Shown: positions 44,549 to 52,644 of the stretch, in pieces
Layout: each line of letters begins with the position of its first letter
How positions within the stretch are numbered: the stretch's first letter is position 1
From: Ruminococcaceae bacterium KH2T8
GTDB taxonomy: Bacteria; Bacillota; Clostridia; Saccharofermentanales; Saccharofermentanaceae
Direction: 5' to 3'
Length of the DNA stretch: 64,000 bases
Assembly: GCA_900111435.1 (NCBI GenBank)
Contig: FOIY01000001.1
Span: 62,001 to 126,000 of the forward strand
Position numbers and translations under genes: made by a program
Notes under the pieces: generated by a model
Databases searched by the model: none
What the model was told of the DNA's origin: nothing
What the model saw: only the letters and a program-made list of their open reading frames with translations

Positions 44549-45007
44549 TCAGGCATTACCTGCTGCGGACTTCTCCTTACCGATCGATATGACAGAGAGT
44601 ACGATCGCCGCTACGCAAAACAGAATGCAGCCGATGAGCAGTACAAATCCTGCGATGATCGATGCAGCCGAAAATCCGAGATCATTTTGCATAACACCGA
44701 TAATATAAAAGATCCCGATGATCACATATTCGAATACGTTCAATCCGCCGAGGATTATCGCATTCTTATCGAATTTATGTGAAAGCTTCTTGGCATATCT
44801 GCTGAAATGATGGATATTAACGATGGCAAGAGCAAAAGGAACGACAAATAGCGCTGTCGATACACCTGCGAGACACATAGTAAGCAGGCTGTAATCATCC
44901 AATACCATCGTGTAGATAAAGATGCAGGCGAGGATTCCGGTGATCAGCAACGTCATGCATGAGCCGAGCAAATTAAAGATCAGTGCCATTATCCTTCTTG
45001 TCTTCAT
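44549..45007 (-). CDS. Four-helix membrane protein, paralogue of the downstream gene
   Basis: 152 residues opening MKTRRIMALIFNLLGS; four membrane helices, central basic loop with SHKFDKNAIILGGLN, final AIVLSVISIGKEK. Tandem duplicate, well diverged. Co-transcribed with its neighbours. Confidence 0.72.
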   Translation of the reverse strand: MKTRRIMALIFNLLGSCMTLLITGILACIFIYTMVLDDYSLLTMCLAGVSTALFVVPFALAIVNIHHFSRYAKKLSHKFDKNAIILGGLNVFEYVIIGIFYIIGVMQNDLGFSAASIIAGFVLLIGCILFCVAAIVLSVISIGKEKSAAGNA

Positions 45008-45033
45008 TTTCCATATCCCCCTTTCGACCTATA

Positions 45034-45816
45034 TCAGCCAAAGAATCTGAAAGCCAATACCCAGAGCCATACGATAAACGCAATAACGCTCAGGATACAG
45101 CCGATGAGCGAGAGCCTGAATGTAAGCTTATGCGGGTGCTTCTTCTCAATGTTAAGAGCTGCTATACCGAACCCTAATCCGACGATCGGCATAAAGATAC
45201 TGAGGCAAACAGAAGCGATCGAGAATACGAATGCATTCCTGTCAGCGGGAGCTACCGTAGCATCGTCAGTCGAAGCGTCACCGGTTGCTTTCGCATAACG
45301 CTCACGCTTCGCATTCTCCCACTTTGCCTTAGCCTGCTCTGTCTTCTCAGCCGCATAGAGCTCAACCTTATCACCCTTACCGCTAAGGCAGATGATCTCC
45401 ATCACAACGAGAGCGATATCGGCGATGATGCCTGCGATACTTAAAATGATGGGCAAGATGACGATCATGAGATACGAACCGTCACTACTCATTAGATAGT
45501 AGATATATGTGCTTGCGAAATAGAAGAAGAATACGAATCCGAAGAAGCTTACAGCCGCTCCGACAAATGTAGTAACTGTACTAAAGGACGCGTTATTCAC
45601 TTTGCCCCTGAAGTTCATGATGGCAAAGATAGTAAACATTACACCGAGGAATGCCAGTGACATGCTTACCATCAGGGGCACGCCGTAAGTATCGATCGAG
45701 CAAGTGCATGCCAGTTCACCGATAACTCCGAAGAACATAAAGATGAATGATGCGAAATAGATCACCGAGAATACACCCGATGTAACCAAGCTCAATAGAT
45801 TTATCTTCTTTCTCAT
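45034..45816 (-). CDS. Membrane protein with DUF4190-like C-terminus
   Basis: 260 residues. Four N-terminal helices, a charged Ala/Lys/Glu linker (about 155-195) and two C-terminal helices in the DUF4190 style (VCLSIFMPIVGLGFGIAAL then a basic KKHPHK turn). First gene of a three-gene membrane-protein operon. Function unknown. Confidence 0.72.
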   Translation of the reverse strand: MRKKINLLSLVTSGVFSVIYFASFIFMFFGVIGELACTCSIDTYGVPLMVSMSLAFLGVMFTIFAIMNFRGKVNNASFSTVTTFVGAAVSFFGFVFFFYFASTYIYYLMSSDGSYLMIVILPIILSIAGIIADIALVVMEIICLSGKGDKVELYAAEKTEQAKAKWENAKRERYAKATGDASTDDATVAPADRNAFVFSIASVCLSIFMPIVGLGFGIAALNIEKKHPHKLTFRLSLIGCILSVIAFIVWLWVLAFRFFG

Positions 45817-45850
45817 TTATATATCTCCTATATATAATTATCGTTTCGCC

Positions 45851-46444
45851 TCAGGCTTCAGACTCAGTAAGCTTCTTTACCATTGCGCGGAGAGCCTTAC
45901 CTCTGTGGCTCATGCTGTGCTTCATCTCAGGGCTCATCTCAGCGCTCGTCATACCATACTCGGGCACATAGAATATAGGATCATAACCGAATCCGTTCTC
46001 ACCCTTTGGCTCCTCATGAAGAACGCCCTCGAAAGTCTCCTCTACGGTAAAGTTAGAACCGTCAGGTCTTACGACAGCGATGGCACATGTGAAGTGTGCT
46101 GTTCTCTTCTCTTCGGGTACATCCTTGAGCATCTCGAAGATCTTCTTGAACTTCTCTTCATATGTCGAGTCCTCGCCGCAGAATCTGGAAGAATAGATAC
46201 CGGGAGCACCGTCTAATGCATCGATGCAAAGTCCCGAATCATCCGCGATAACGTATTCCTTGCAGAGGGCATGTACCGCCTGCGCCTTTATGAGTGCGTT
46301 GCCCCTGAATGAATCCGCATCTTCAACGATATCGGGGTTGATACCGATCGACTTCATAGAAACAGCTTCAAAGCCCGTACCCTCTAAGATCTCGTTGATC
46401 TCTCTGACCTTATCGTTATTACCTGTAGCGATAACTACTCTCAT
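45851..46444 (-). CDS. rdgB: XTP/dITP pyrophosphatase (RdgB/HAM1)
   Basis: 197 residues. VIATGNNDKVREINEIL, VIADDSGLCIDALDGAPGIY, and C-terminal SHRGKALRAM. Removes non-canonical purine nucleotides such as ITP and XTP. Confidence 0.94.
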   Translation of the reverse strand: MRVVIATGNNDKVREINEILEGTGFEAVSMKSIGINPDIVEDADSFRGNALIKAQAVHALCKEYVIADDSGLCIDALDGAPGIYSSRFCGEDSTYEEKFKKIFEMLKDVPEEKRTAHFTCAIAVVRPDGSNFTVEETFEGVLHEEPKGENGFGYDPIFYVPEYGMTSAEMSPEMKHSMSHRGKALRAMVKKLTESEA

Positions 46445-46525
46445 TTCTACCTCTTTTCTGTGCTCTTACTTAGATACACGTATCTTTTTTATCGCGGTTG
46501 CGCGAATTATCTTCAAAAATAAACA

Positions 46526-46551
46526 AAGCGGCCCTTTACTTCGAGCCGCTT
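46526..46551 (-). terminator. Terminator of the phosphonate operon
   Basis: AAGCGGC-12 nt-GCCGCTT, followed on the minus strand by GTTTATTTTTG. Separates ppd from rdgB. Confidence 0.65.
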
Positions 46552-46570
46552 CGTAAATTGCATTTTTATA

Positions 46571-47692
46571 TTACAGAGTCTTCAGGTATTCCATGAAGTT
46601 CTGCTTATTCTCAAGTGCCGTTGTTGTAGGCCTTCCGAGATCATCACGCGCACCGATCGAACACTTGACTTCGATCATGCTCAAAACGCCTCTCGTCTTA
46701 GCCGCCTCGAGCTCCTTATCAAGATCCTCGAAAGAATCTACCGATATGGCATATGGATAACCGCATGCCTTTGCGATAGCTACAAGGTCGATATCGGATG
46801 CAACCGTAGGCATTCCGCCGACAGTCTCATGTGCACCGTTATTGATGACTACATGAACAAGATTGGAAGGCTTGTTATAACCAAGGAGCGCCATGGAACC
46901 CATATGCATGAGAACGGCGCCGTCACCGTCGATACACCAGATGCGCTGCTCGGGCTTATTAAGTGCTACACCGAGAGCGATGGAGGAGCTGTGACCCATG
47001 GAACCGACCGTAAGGAAATCGTACTTATGGCTCTGACCCCTTGCAGTACGTGTCTCGAAGAGCTCACGGGAAGCCTTACCGGTTGTAGATACGATAGGAT
47101 CCTCACCTGCAGCCGCAGCGATATGCTGAATGATCTCTTCGCGGATCATCTTGTTGTCGTTCTTGTATACGACCTTCTCGGAATACTCGAGAGCACCTTT
47201 TCTGATAACGAAAGCAACATCCTTACCGGTCTTCATGATCTCGTTGAACTCAGCCATCTTGGCCTTGAGCTCATCTTCCGTTGTCTCCTTGCCGATAACA
47301 AAAGTCGCGATATCCATATCTTCGAGGAGCTTTACGGTAACCTCACCCTGATAGATATGCTGAGGCTCGTCGTGGATACCGGGCTCGCCTCTCCATCCTA
47401 CGATGAATACAACGGGGATCGCATATACCTTATCGTTCAGAAGTGATGCAACGGGATTGATGATGTTGCCTTCACCGGAGTTCTGCATATATACAACGGG
47501 AACCTTGCCTGTTGCGAGGTGGTAACCTGCAGCAAGCGCCGCACAGTTACCTTCGTTAGCAGCGATGATGTGATGCTTCGGATCGATACCATAAGTATTC
47601 ATGAGGTAATTACACAGCGCCTTGAGCTGTGAGTCAGGTACTCCCGTATAAAAATCGGATCCGATGATGTTAACAAGGCTTTCTACTTTCAT
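46571..47692 (-). CDS. ppd: Phosphonopyruvate decarboxylase
   Basis: 373 residues. TPP enzyme: N-terminal FYTGVPDSQLKAL and an EGNCAALAAGYHLATG segment; C-terminal TPP/Mg motif WCIDGDGAVLMHMGSMALL running to VVINNGAHET (GDG...NN). Decarboxylates phosphonopyruvate to phosphonoacetaldehyde, which drives the unfavourable PEP mutase step. Fifth and last gene of the operon; 17 bp after pepM. Confidence 0.93.
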   Translation of the reverse strand: MKVESLVNIIGSDFYTGVPDSQLKALCNYLMNTYGIDPKHHIIAANEGNCAALAAGYHLATGKVPVVYMQNSGEGNIINPVASLLNDKVYAIPVVFIVGWRGEPGIHDEPQHIYQGEVTVKLLEDMDIATFVIGKETTEDELKAKMAEFNEIMKTGKDVAFVIRKGALEYSEKVVYKNDNKMIREEIIQHIAAAAGEDPIVSTTGKASRELFETRTARGQSHKYDFLTVGSMGHSSSIALGVALNKPEQRIWCIDGDGAVLMHMGSMALLGYNKPSNLVHVVINNGAHETVGGMPTVASDIDLVAIAKACGYPYAISVDSFEDLDKELEAAKTRGVLSMIEVKCSIGARDDLGRPTTTALENKQNFMEYLKTL

Positions 47693-47709
47693 TTACGTGT
47701 CTCCAGTCT

Positions 47710-49005
47710 TTAGATCTCGTCGATCAGTGTGATGATCTGCTTGATGGACATAAGGCGGTCGTCGACTTCCTTGGCTCTGTGGTAGCGGAGGATATCCTCT
47801 GCCGTCTGCTGCATTGCGGGGAATGCGGATCTAGTGAGCTGGTTAGCGTAGATAACGATATTTACGCCGTGTGAAGCGAGCTCATCCTCTGTGATCGTAT
47901 TAAAGCTCGAAGGAACAACTACGATAGGAGTCTTCTTATCCTGTGCCCTGAACTTATCGCAGAACTCGCAGATCTCTGCGGGATCCTTCTTTCGTGAATG
48001 GATCATGATACCGTCTGCACCTGCCTTTACGAAAGCGAAAGCTCTCTCAAGTGCATCTTCCATACCCTTTTCGAGGATAAGGCTCTCGATACGAGCGATG
48101 ATCATGAAGTCATCAGTGAGCTGAGCCTTCTTACCTGCTGCGATCTTAGCACTCATCTCTTCGATAGTTGCCTGTGTCTGCTCGACTTCGGTACCGAAGA
48201 GTGAATTCTTCTTAAGGCCCTTCTTGTCCTCGATGATAACTGCGGACACGCCGAGTCTTTCGAGGGAACGAACCGTGTATACGAAGTGCTCCGTAAGTCC
48301 GCCCGTATCACCGTCGAAGATTATGGGCTTTGTCGTAACCTCAGTGATGTCCTCGATTGTCCTGAACCTGGATGTCATATCAACGAGCTCGATATCGGGC
48401 TTACCCTTAGCCGTTGAATCACAAAGAGAGCTGATCCACATAGCATCGAACTGATCGAGCTTACCGTCGTTCTCTACTACCGTCTTCTCTACGATAAGAC
48501 CCGTAAGACCGCTGTGAGCCTCCATTGTCTTAACGACAGGTACCATCTCGAGGAGCTGGCGAAGTCTCTTTCTTCTATACTCGGGCATTGCGAGCTTTTC
48601 TCTGAGCTGCATGTCGATCTTCTTAACTGTCTCGCTGTATGTATAAGGAACATCTACGATCTCACCGCCGTATGTGGAAACGAGCTCTGCAACATGTGCC
48701 CTTATAGCGGACTCGGGACCTGCTGTCCAGTTATCGCCGTGAACGACATAGTCGGGCTTCAATGCAGGGATAACGTCATCGTAGAGCATATCGTCCTGGA
48801 TAACTACCTTCTCTACTCCCTCGAGGCTCTCATAGAGCTTTACTCTCTCATCCTGGGAAAGTGTCGGGAACTTGTTATAGCGGATCAGTGCCTTATCGGA
48901 AAGCGCACCGATCGTTACGGAACCGAGCTTCTTAGCCTCATTTAAGATATTGAGGTGGCCGTCGTGGATAACGTCGGTACAAAAGCAAGTGTAAACAGTC
49001 TTCAT
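47710..49005 (-). CDS. pepM: Phosphoenolpyruvate mutase with N-terminal cytidylyltransferase-like domain
   Basis: 431 residues. Residues 1-130 are a nucleotidyltransferase-like domain with TDVIHDGHLNIL (HxGH). Residues 140-431 are the PEP mutase: SGLTGLIVEK, DQFDAMWISS, and the diagnostic EDKKGLKKNS (EDK-x5-NS) that separates PEP mutases from isocitrate-lyase relatives. Converts PEP to phosphonopyruvate, the first step of phosphonate synthesis. Confidence 0.95.
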   Translation of the reverse strand: MKTVYTCFCTDVIHDGHLNILNEAKKLGSVTIGALSDKALIRYNKFPTLSQDERVKLYESLEGVEKVVIQDDMLYDDVIPALKPDYVVHGDNWTAGPESAIRAHVAELVSTYGGEIVDVPYTYSETVKKIDMQLREKLAMPEYRRKRLRQLLEMVPVVKTMEAHSGLTGLIVEKTVVENDGKLDQFDAMWISSLCDSTAKGKPDIELVDMTSRFRTIEDITEVTTKPIIFDGDTGGLTEHFVYTVRSLERLGVSAVIIEDKKGLKKNSLFGTEVEQTQATIEEMSAKIAAGKKAQLTDDFMIIARIESLILEKGMEDALERAFAFVKAGADGIMIHSRKKDPAEICEFCDKFRAQDKKTPIVVVPSSFNTITEDELASHGVNIVIYANQLTRSAFPAMQQTAEDILRYHRAKEVDDRLMSIKQIITLIDEI

Positions 49006-49022
49006 TAATGTATCTCCTTATT

Positions 49023-50153
49023 TCAGTAATATCTTACGGGTGTCTGTACGCCTATTGCGTCGAGCGCTTCCTTGAACACCTTGAAGAAGTCCTTTATGTC
49101 AGCTTCGTCGATGGCACCGAGAGCGCAAAGACGGAATGTATTCGTTGTTGAGATCTTACCGGGATAGATCGTGAAGCCTCTGTCATAGCAGTAGTCATGA
49201 ACCTTCTCGAAGCTCCAGTTGGGATCGTCGGGATAGATAGCGGAAGATACGAGACCTGCTCTGTTCTCGGGAACGATGACCTGCTTAAAGCCGAGCTCCT
49301 CAAGACCTTCGTTGATCGCATTGAATACGCGAGTGTGGCGTGCCCACTTAGCTTCTTCGCCCTCTGCCCAGTACTCCTTAAGAGCCTGGATAGTAGCGTA
49401 GATCGTCTGAACCGGAGGTGTGAAGTGCATCTCGCCCGTCTTCTCAAAGCAGTCATACTGCAGGAAGAGATTACAGTAATAAGATCTCTTGGGATATGTT
49501 GCGCTCTTTTCGAGGATGGCTCTGTTACCTACTACGAAGCTCAAACCTGTAAAAGACATAAGTCCCTTCTGAGCACTTGCCATGCAGAAATCGATGTTAT
49601 CCTTCTCGATATCGATAGGTCGCATCGCATATGTGGAAGTCGTATCTACAGTGAAGATAGCGCCGTACTTATGGGCAAGAGCACCGATCTCCCTGACGGG
49701 ATTAAGGATACCCGTACCTGTCTCCTGATGTGTCGTATGAATAAGAGCGATATCGGGATCAGCCTTAAGTGTCTCCTCGATCTTAGCAAGGTCGGGAATC
49801 TCATCTACTGCGAACTTCAGATCGATATGAGGAAGTCCGTAGTACTGACATATCTCGACTGCTCTTGTGCTGTATGCACCGTTATTTACAACGAGAACCT
49901 TCTTGCCCTCGGGTAAGAGGCTGTTGATGCAGACATCGATATTGATCGTACCTGATCCGCAGAAGAGTACCGATGTGTACTTATCAAGGTCGCCGTGAAC
50001 GATCTTAACGAGGTCTTCCCTGAGGCCTTTCATAAGACCTGCGAATTCCTTTTCGCGGGGACAGATGTCAGGTACTACCTGTGCGTACTTTACCGTATCC
50101 GTTGTTGTGGACGGACCGGGATTAAGAAGGATGTTTCTCTTGATGCTTTCCAT
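49023..50153 (-). CDS. phnW: 2-Aminoethylphosphonate-pyruvate transaminase
   Basis: 376 residues. LLNPGPSTTTDTVK start, FCGSGTINID, VDTTSTYAMRPID, and ASAQKGLMSFTG with the PLP lysine. With ppd upstream in the pathway it runs in the biosynthetic direction here, aminating phosphonoacetaldehyde to AEP. Confidence 0.93.
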   Translation of the reverse strand: MESIKRNILLNPGPSTTTDTVKYAQVVPDICPREKEFAGLMKGLREDLVKIVHGDLDKYTSVLFCGSGTINIDVCINSLLPEGKKVLVVNNGAYSTRAVEICQYYGLPHIDLKFAVDEIPDLAKIEETLKADPDIALIHTTHQETGTGILNPVREIGALAHKYGAIFTVDTTSTYAMRPIDIEKDNIDFCMASAQKGLMSFTGLSFVVGNRAILEKSATYPKRSYYCNLFLQYDCFEKTGEMHFTPPVQTIYATIQALKEYWAEGEEAKWARHTRVFNAINEGLEELGFKQVIVPENRAGLVSSAIYPDDPNWSFEKVHDYCYDRGFTIYPGKISTTNTFRLCALGAIDEADIKDFFKVFKEALDAIGVQTPVRYY

Positions 50154-50166
50154 AACTTATCTCCAA

Positions 50167-51024
50167 TCAAACTTTATATTTCTCGTCTATTGCCTGAAGC
50201 TCGGCGAAAGTATCTATCTCGACTATATCTTCGAACTTACAGTCTCTTACTTCGACCTTGTAATTTTCTTTCCTGAATACGAGCGGAACCTGCTCCCAGT
50301 ATCTCTGCTTACCGCCTTCGGATTCGTATACCGCGGGGATATCCTCTGCGAGCTTAGCGCCTGCCTCTGCATCCCAGTAGGAGATTCCAACCATCTGCCA
50401 GATATCCTCACCAGCGCCTTCGGTAAGCTCCTCGACGATGACCCTGTCCTTTACCTTAAAGCACCAGTCATCCGTCTTATCGGTCTTGATGCCGAGGAAG
50501 TTGGATGTGTAGTTATAACCCTTGATGATCTTGGGATTTGATATAAGAAGGTCTGCCTCGAATACATATGCATTCCTGATGAGATCCTTCGCGAGCAGCG
50601 AGCTGCTGATATTGTTTGCTTCAGTATAGAAGTCGTTGTCGATGAACTTTATCATAGGATACTTGTGAAGGAGCTGATCGAATTCTTCCTTAAGGTATCC
50701 TCTTACGATCACGATCTCCTCGATACCTGCACCGAGGCACGCGTCGATCAGTCTGTCGATGATCCTTACATCGTGAACCCTTACGAGGGGCTTAGGTGTA
50801 TTGAGTGTGATGGGAACAAGCCTTGAGCCGAATCCCGCGGCGATAAATACCGCTCTTTGAACCTTATAGGGCTCCATGGCCTTAATGCCTTCAGCCGTGA
50901 TCTTACCGTCAATGATAAGTCCGCTGCTCGTAAGTTCCGCTGTAGTACCGCTTGCGGATGCCGATGCGGAGCCGTCGCCCTCGATCAGGTCATCCAAGAT
51001 ATCGAATTGTTCTCTTGTTAACAC
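50167..51024 (-). CDS. Nucleotidyltransferase, probable AEP cytidylyltransferase (PntC/LicC-like)
   Basis: 285 residues. An N-terminal segment of about 55 residues (winged-helix-like, as in some LicC relatives) precedes the nucleotidyltransferase signature FIAAGFGSRLVPITLNTPKP, LVRVHDVRIIDR, and NISSSLLAKD. LicC/PntC enzymes attach CMP to phosphocholine or AEP. In this operon CMP-AEP is the logical product, for decorating a surface glycan. No LicD-like transferase is present in the window. Confidence 0.82.
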   Translation of the reverse strand: MLTREQFDILDDLIEGDGSASASASGTTAELTSSGLIIDGKITAEGIKAMEPYKVQRAVFIAAGFGSRLVPITLNTPKPLVRVHDVRIIDRLIDACLGAGIEEIVIVRGYLKEEFDQLLHKYPMIKFIDNDFYTEANNISSSLLAKDLIRNAYVFEADLLISNPKIIKGYNYTSNFLGIKTDKTDDWCFKVKDRVIVEELTEGAGEDIWQMVGISYWDAEAGAKLAEDIPAVYESEGGKQRYWEQVPLVFRKENYKVEVRDCKFEDIVEIDTFAELQAIDEKYKV

Positions 51025-51086
51025 TAGTGAATCCTGCCTTTCGAAAACCGCTAATTATTATAATATAAAAGGCAGGCTTTCACAAA

Positions 51087-52190
51087 TCAGCAGTGATAGA
51101 AATCGTAGATGTCCTGTACGGTCGTGATATCGTGCTCTTCAAGTGACAGCGAACGGCAGTCTCCAGTCGTCTTTCTGTACCAGTCCATTGTCTCTTTTAT
51201 GTTGGTCGCATCGTAATCAAGGACCTCGGCAAAGCTCTCAAGGATCGCAAGTCCGTACGGGAAATCGGCCTTAAAGTAGCGTGACTCAAAGTCAGGGATA
51301 TAACCGCCAGTGACCTTTAGCATCGGTGTCGGGAGTGCGTGAAGGCTTTCGATCGATCTGAGTTTGCGTGTAAGCGAGGGCACGTCATCGCTTTCGTAGT
51401 GGATCTTAAGCGACTTGACCGAAGTAAGGTCAGCCTGATCCATGAGCGCTATCATGTCCTGAAGTTCCCTGTCGCATTTAAGGAGCAGCTCGGCTGACTC
51501 GTCGCTCCACTCGCCGTAGAACTTCGGGATCCTGTCGTAAGTCACGCCTTCCCTGTATTCCTTAAAGAGAGTTCTCAGGCGCGTCGTATGAAGAATCGGG
51601 TTACTCGGCGTAAGAGTCACGCACAGGTAGTTCGGGAGCGGCGTACAAGGAATGCCGAAAAGGTCGGATATAAGCTCACTTATGTCTGCCGCGTAACGTC
51701 TGGGAACTGACGCGAGGAACATCTCCTTACGAAGACCCTCACATCTGACGCGTCTGCCGTATCCTTCGAGTCTCGCAACGGCCGGAACACGCTGAACGCC
51801 GCTTAGTATCGCGCCTTTTCTGAGACAATCGTGGAATGCGAACTCCGCACCGCCCGTTCCCGGAAGGACAACGATCACCTGGTCTTTTTCTATATGAGGG
51901 AGCATCTTCTCCGCAATAGCTTCGAGCATAAAGGCAGGCGTCGTGACAAAGATAACGTCCGCGCATCTTATCGCTTTCGCGATGTCATCTGTCGCGAGTT
52001 TTATAGTGCCGCACGTCACGTGACCGAACTCATCCACGAGCTCGAGCGTGTCGGCAAACTCACTGCATCTTGATGTATAAATACGGACTTCACTGCCTTT
52101 TGATGCGCAAACGCAGGCAAACTGAGTGCCGACGTTGCCTCCCCCGATCACAGCGACAGTGAGTCCTGCAATATCTGTCAGATCTTTCAT
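51087..52190 (-). CDS. Octopine/nopaline dehydrogenase family protein
   Basis: 367 residues. Rossmann domain VAVIGGGNVGTQFACVCAS, IFVTTPAFM, VVLPGTGGAEFAF, and a C-terminal all-helical domain with LTPSNPILHTTRL (the family's catalytic-region His). Opine dehydrogenases reductively join a 2-oxo acid to an amine. First gene of the phosphonate operon, so AEP or a precursor may be the amine; inference only. Confidence 0.85.
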   Translation of the reverse strand: MKDLTDIAGLTVAVIGGGNVGTQFACVCASKGSEVRIYTSRCSEFADTLELVDEFGHVTCGTIKLATDDIAKAIRCADVIFVTTPAFMLEAIAEKMLPHIEKDQVIVVLPGTGGAEFAFHDCLRKGAILSGVQRVPAVARLEGYGRRVRCEGLRKEMFLASVPRRYAADISELISDLFGIPCTPLPNYLCVTLTPSNPILHTTRLRTLFKEYREGVTYDRIPKFYGEWSDESAELLLKCDRELQDMIALMDQADLTSVKSLKIHYESDDVPSLTRKLRSIESLHALPTPMLKVTGGYIPDFESRYFKADFPYGLAILESFAEVLDYDATNIKETMDWYRKTTGDCRSLSLEEHDITTVQDIYDFYHC

Positions 52191-52207
52191 AACTTCCCCT
52201 CAAGAAG

Positions 52208-52236
52208 AAGCTAACTTATTTTTGATATGTTGTCAA
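52208..52236 (-). promoter_or_regulatory. Promoter of the phosphonate operon
   Basis: TTGACA (52236-52231), 17-bp spacer, TAGCTT (52213-52208). The predicted start is about 11 nt before the ATG at 52190; the site GAGGGG lies within this short leader. Confidence 0.55.
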
Positions 52237-52292
52237 CGAAAGAAATCGTTCGTGGAGCTTCGCTAACCATTCGATGGTTCTCAGCGCTAAAT

Positions 52293-52405
52293 GTCGCTGA
52301 CCATGTCGCTCGCAGCAGCCTTTTGAGCGACACTTTTAGCGAAATTCGTGGAATGTCGCTGGCCTTGTCGCTCGACGCGGCATTTTGAGCGACTGCCTGA
52401 GCGAC
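52293..52405. repeat. Two dyad units D: GTCGCT x2 / AGCGAC x2, 62-bp period
   Basis: Unit 1: GTCGCT 52293, GTCGCT 52305, AGCGAC 52326, AGCGAA 52338. Unit 2: 52355, 52367, 52388, 52400 (last two AGCGAC). Spacing in both is 12-21-12 bp; unit 2 is displaced by exactly 62 bp. Same geometry as 33448-33498. Lies just upstream of the phosphonate promoter. Confidence 0.8.
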
Positions 52406-52460
52406 ATTTCCTATATACGAAAGCAGGCGCAGCAACCCGATGAGGCGAAAGCCGGGGATC

Positions 52461-52530
52461 GAGAGGTTCACTACCACAAATACGTCCAAAACTACGTTGA
52501 AGTGTTAGTGTAATGGTAGTGAAGCCTCTC
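52461..52530. repeat. Long inverted repeat next to dyad array D
   Basis: GAGAGGTTCACTACCA (52461-52476) pairs with TGGTAGTGAAGCCTCTC (52514-52530), a 16-bp stem with one bulge around a 37-nt loop. CATTACCA words follow at 52530 and 52541. Rest of 52531-52612: nothing recognised. Confidence 0.6.
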
Positions 52531-52612
52531 ATTACCAAACCATTACCATTTTTCAGGAATTTTGGCCGAGTAAATGGGAATGGCGTCCCCTAAAAACGCC
52601 GCAACACAAAAT

Positions 52613-52637
52613 CACCCGCCTCATCACGAAGCGGGTG
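52613..52637 (-). terminator. Terminator of the pepF-rsmF transcript
   Basis: CACCCGC-11 nt-GCGGGTG followed by ATTTTGTG on the minus strand, 8 bases after the methyltransferase stop. Confidence 0.65.
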
Positions 52638-52644
52638 CCGAATA

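Noticed and set aside
52293-52405. Integron attC-like site interpretation of the dyad units
   Set aside because: There are paired arms with an internal spacer, but no GTTRRRY core, no integrase and no gene cassettes.
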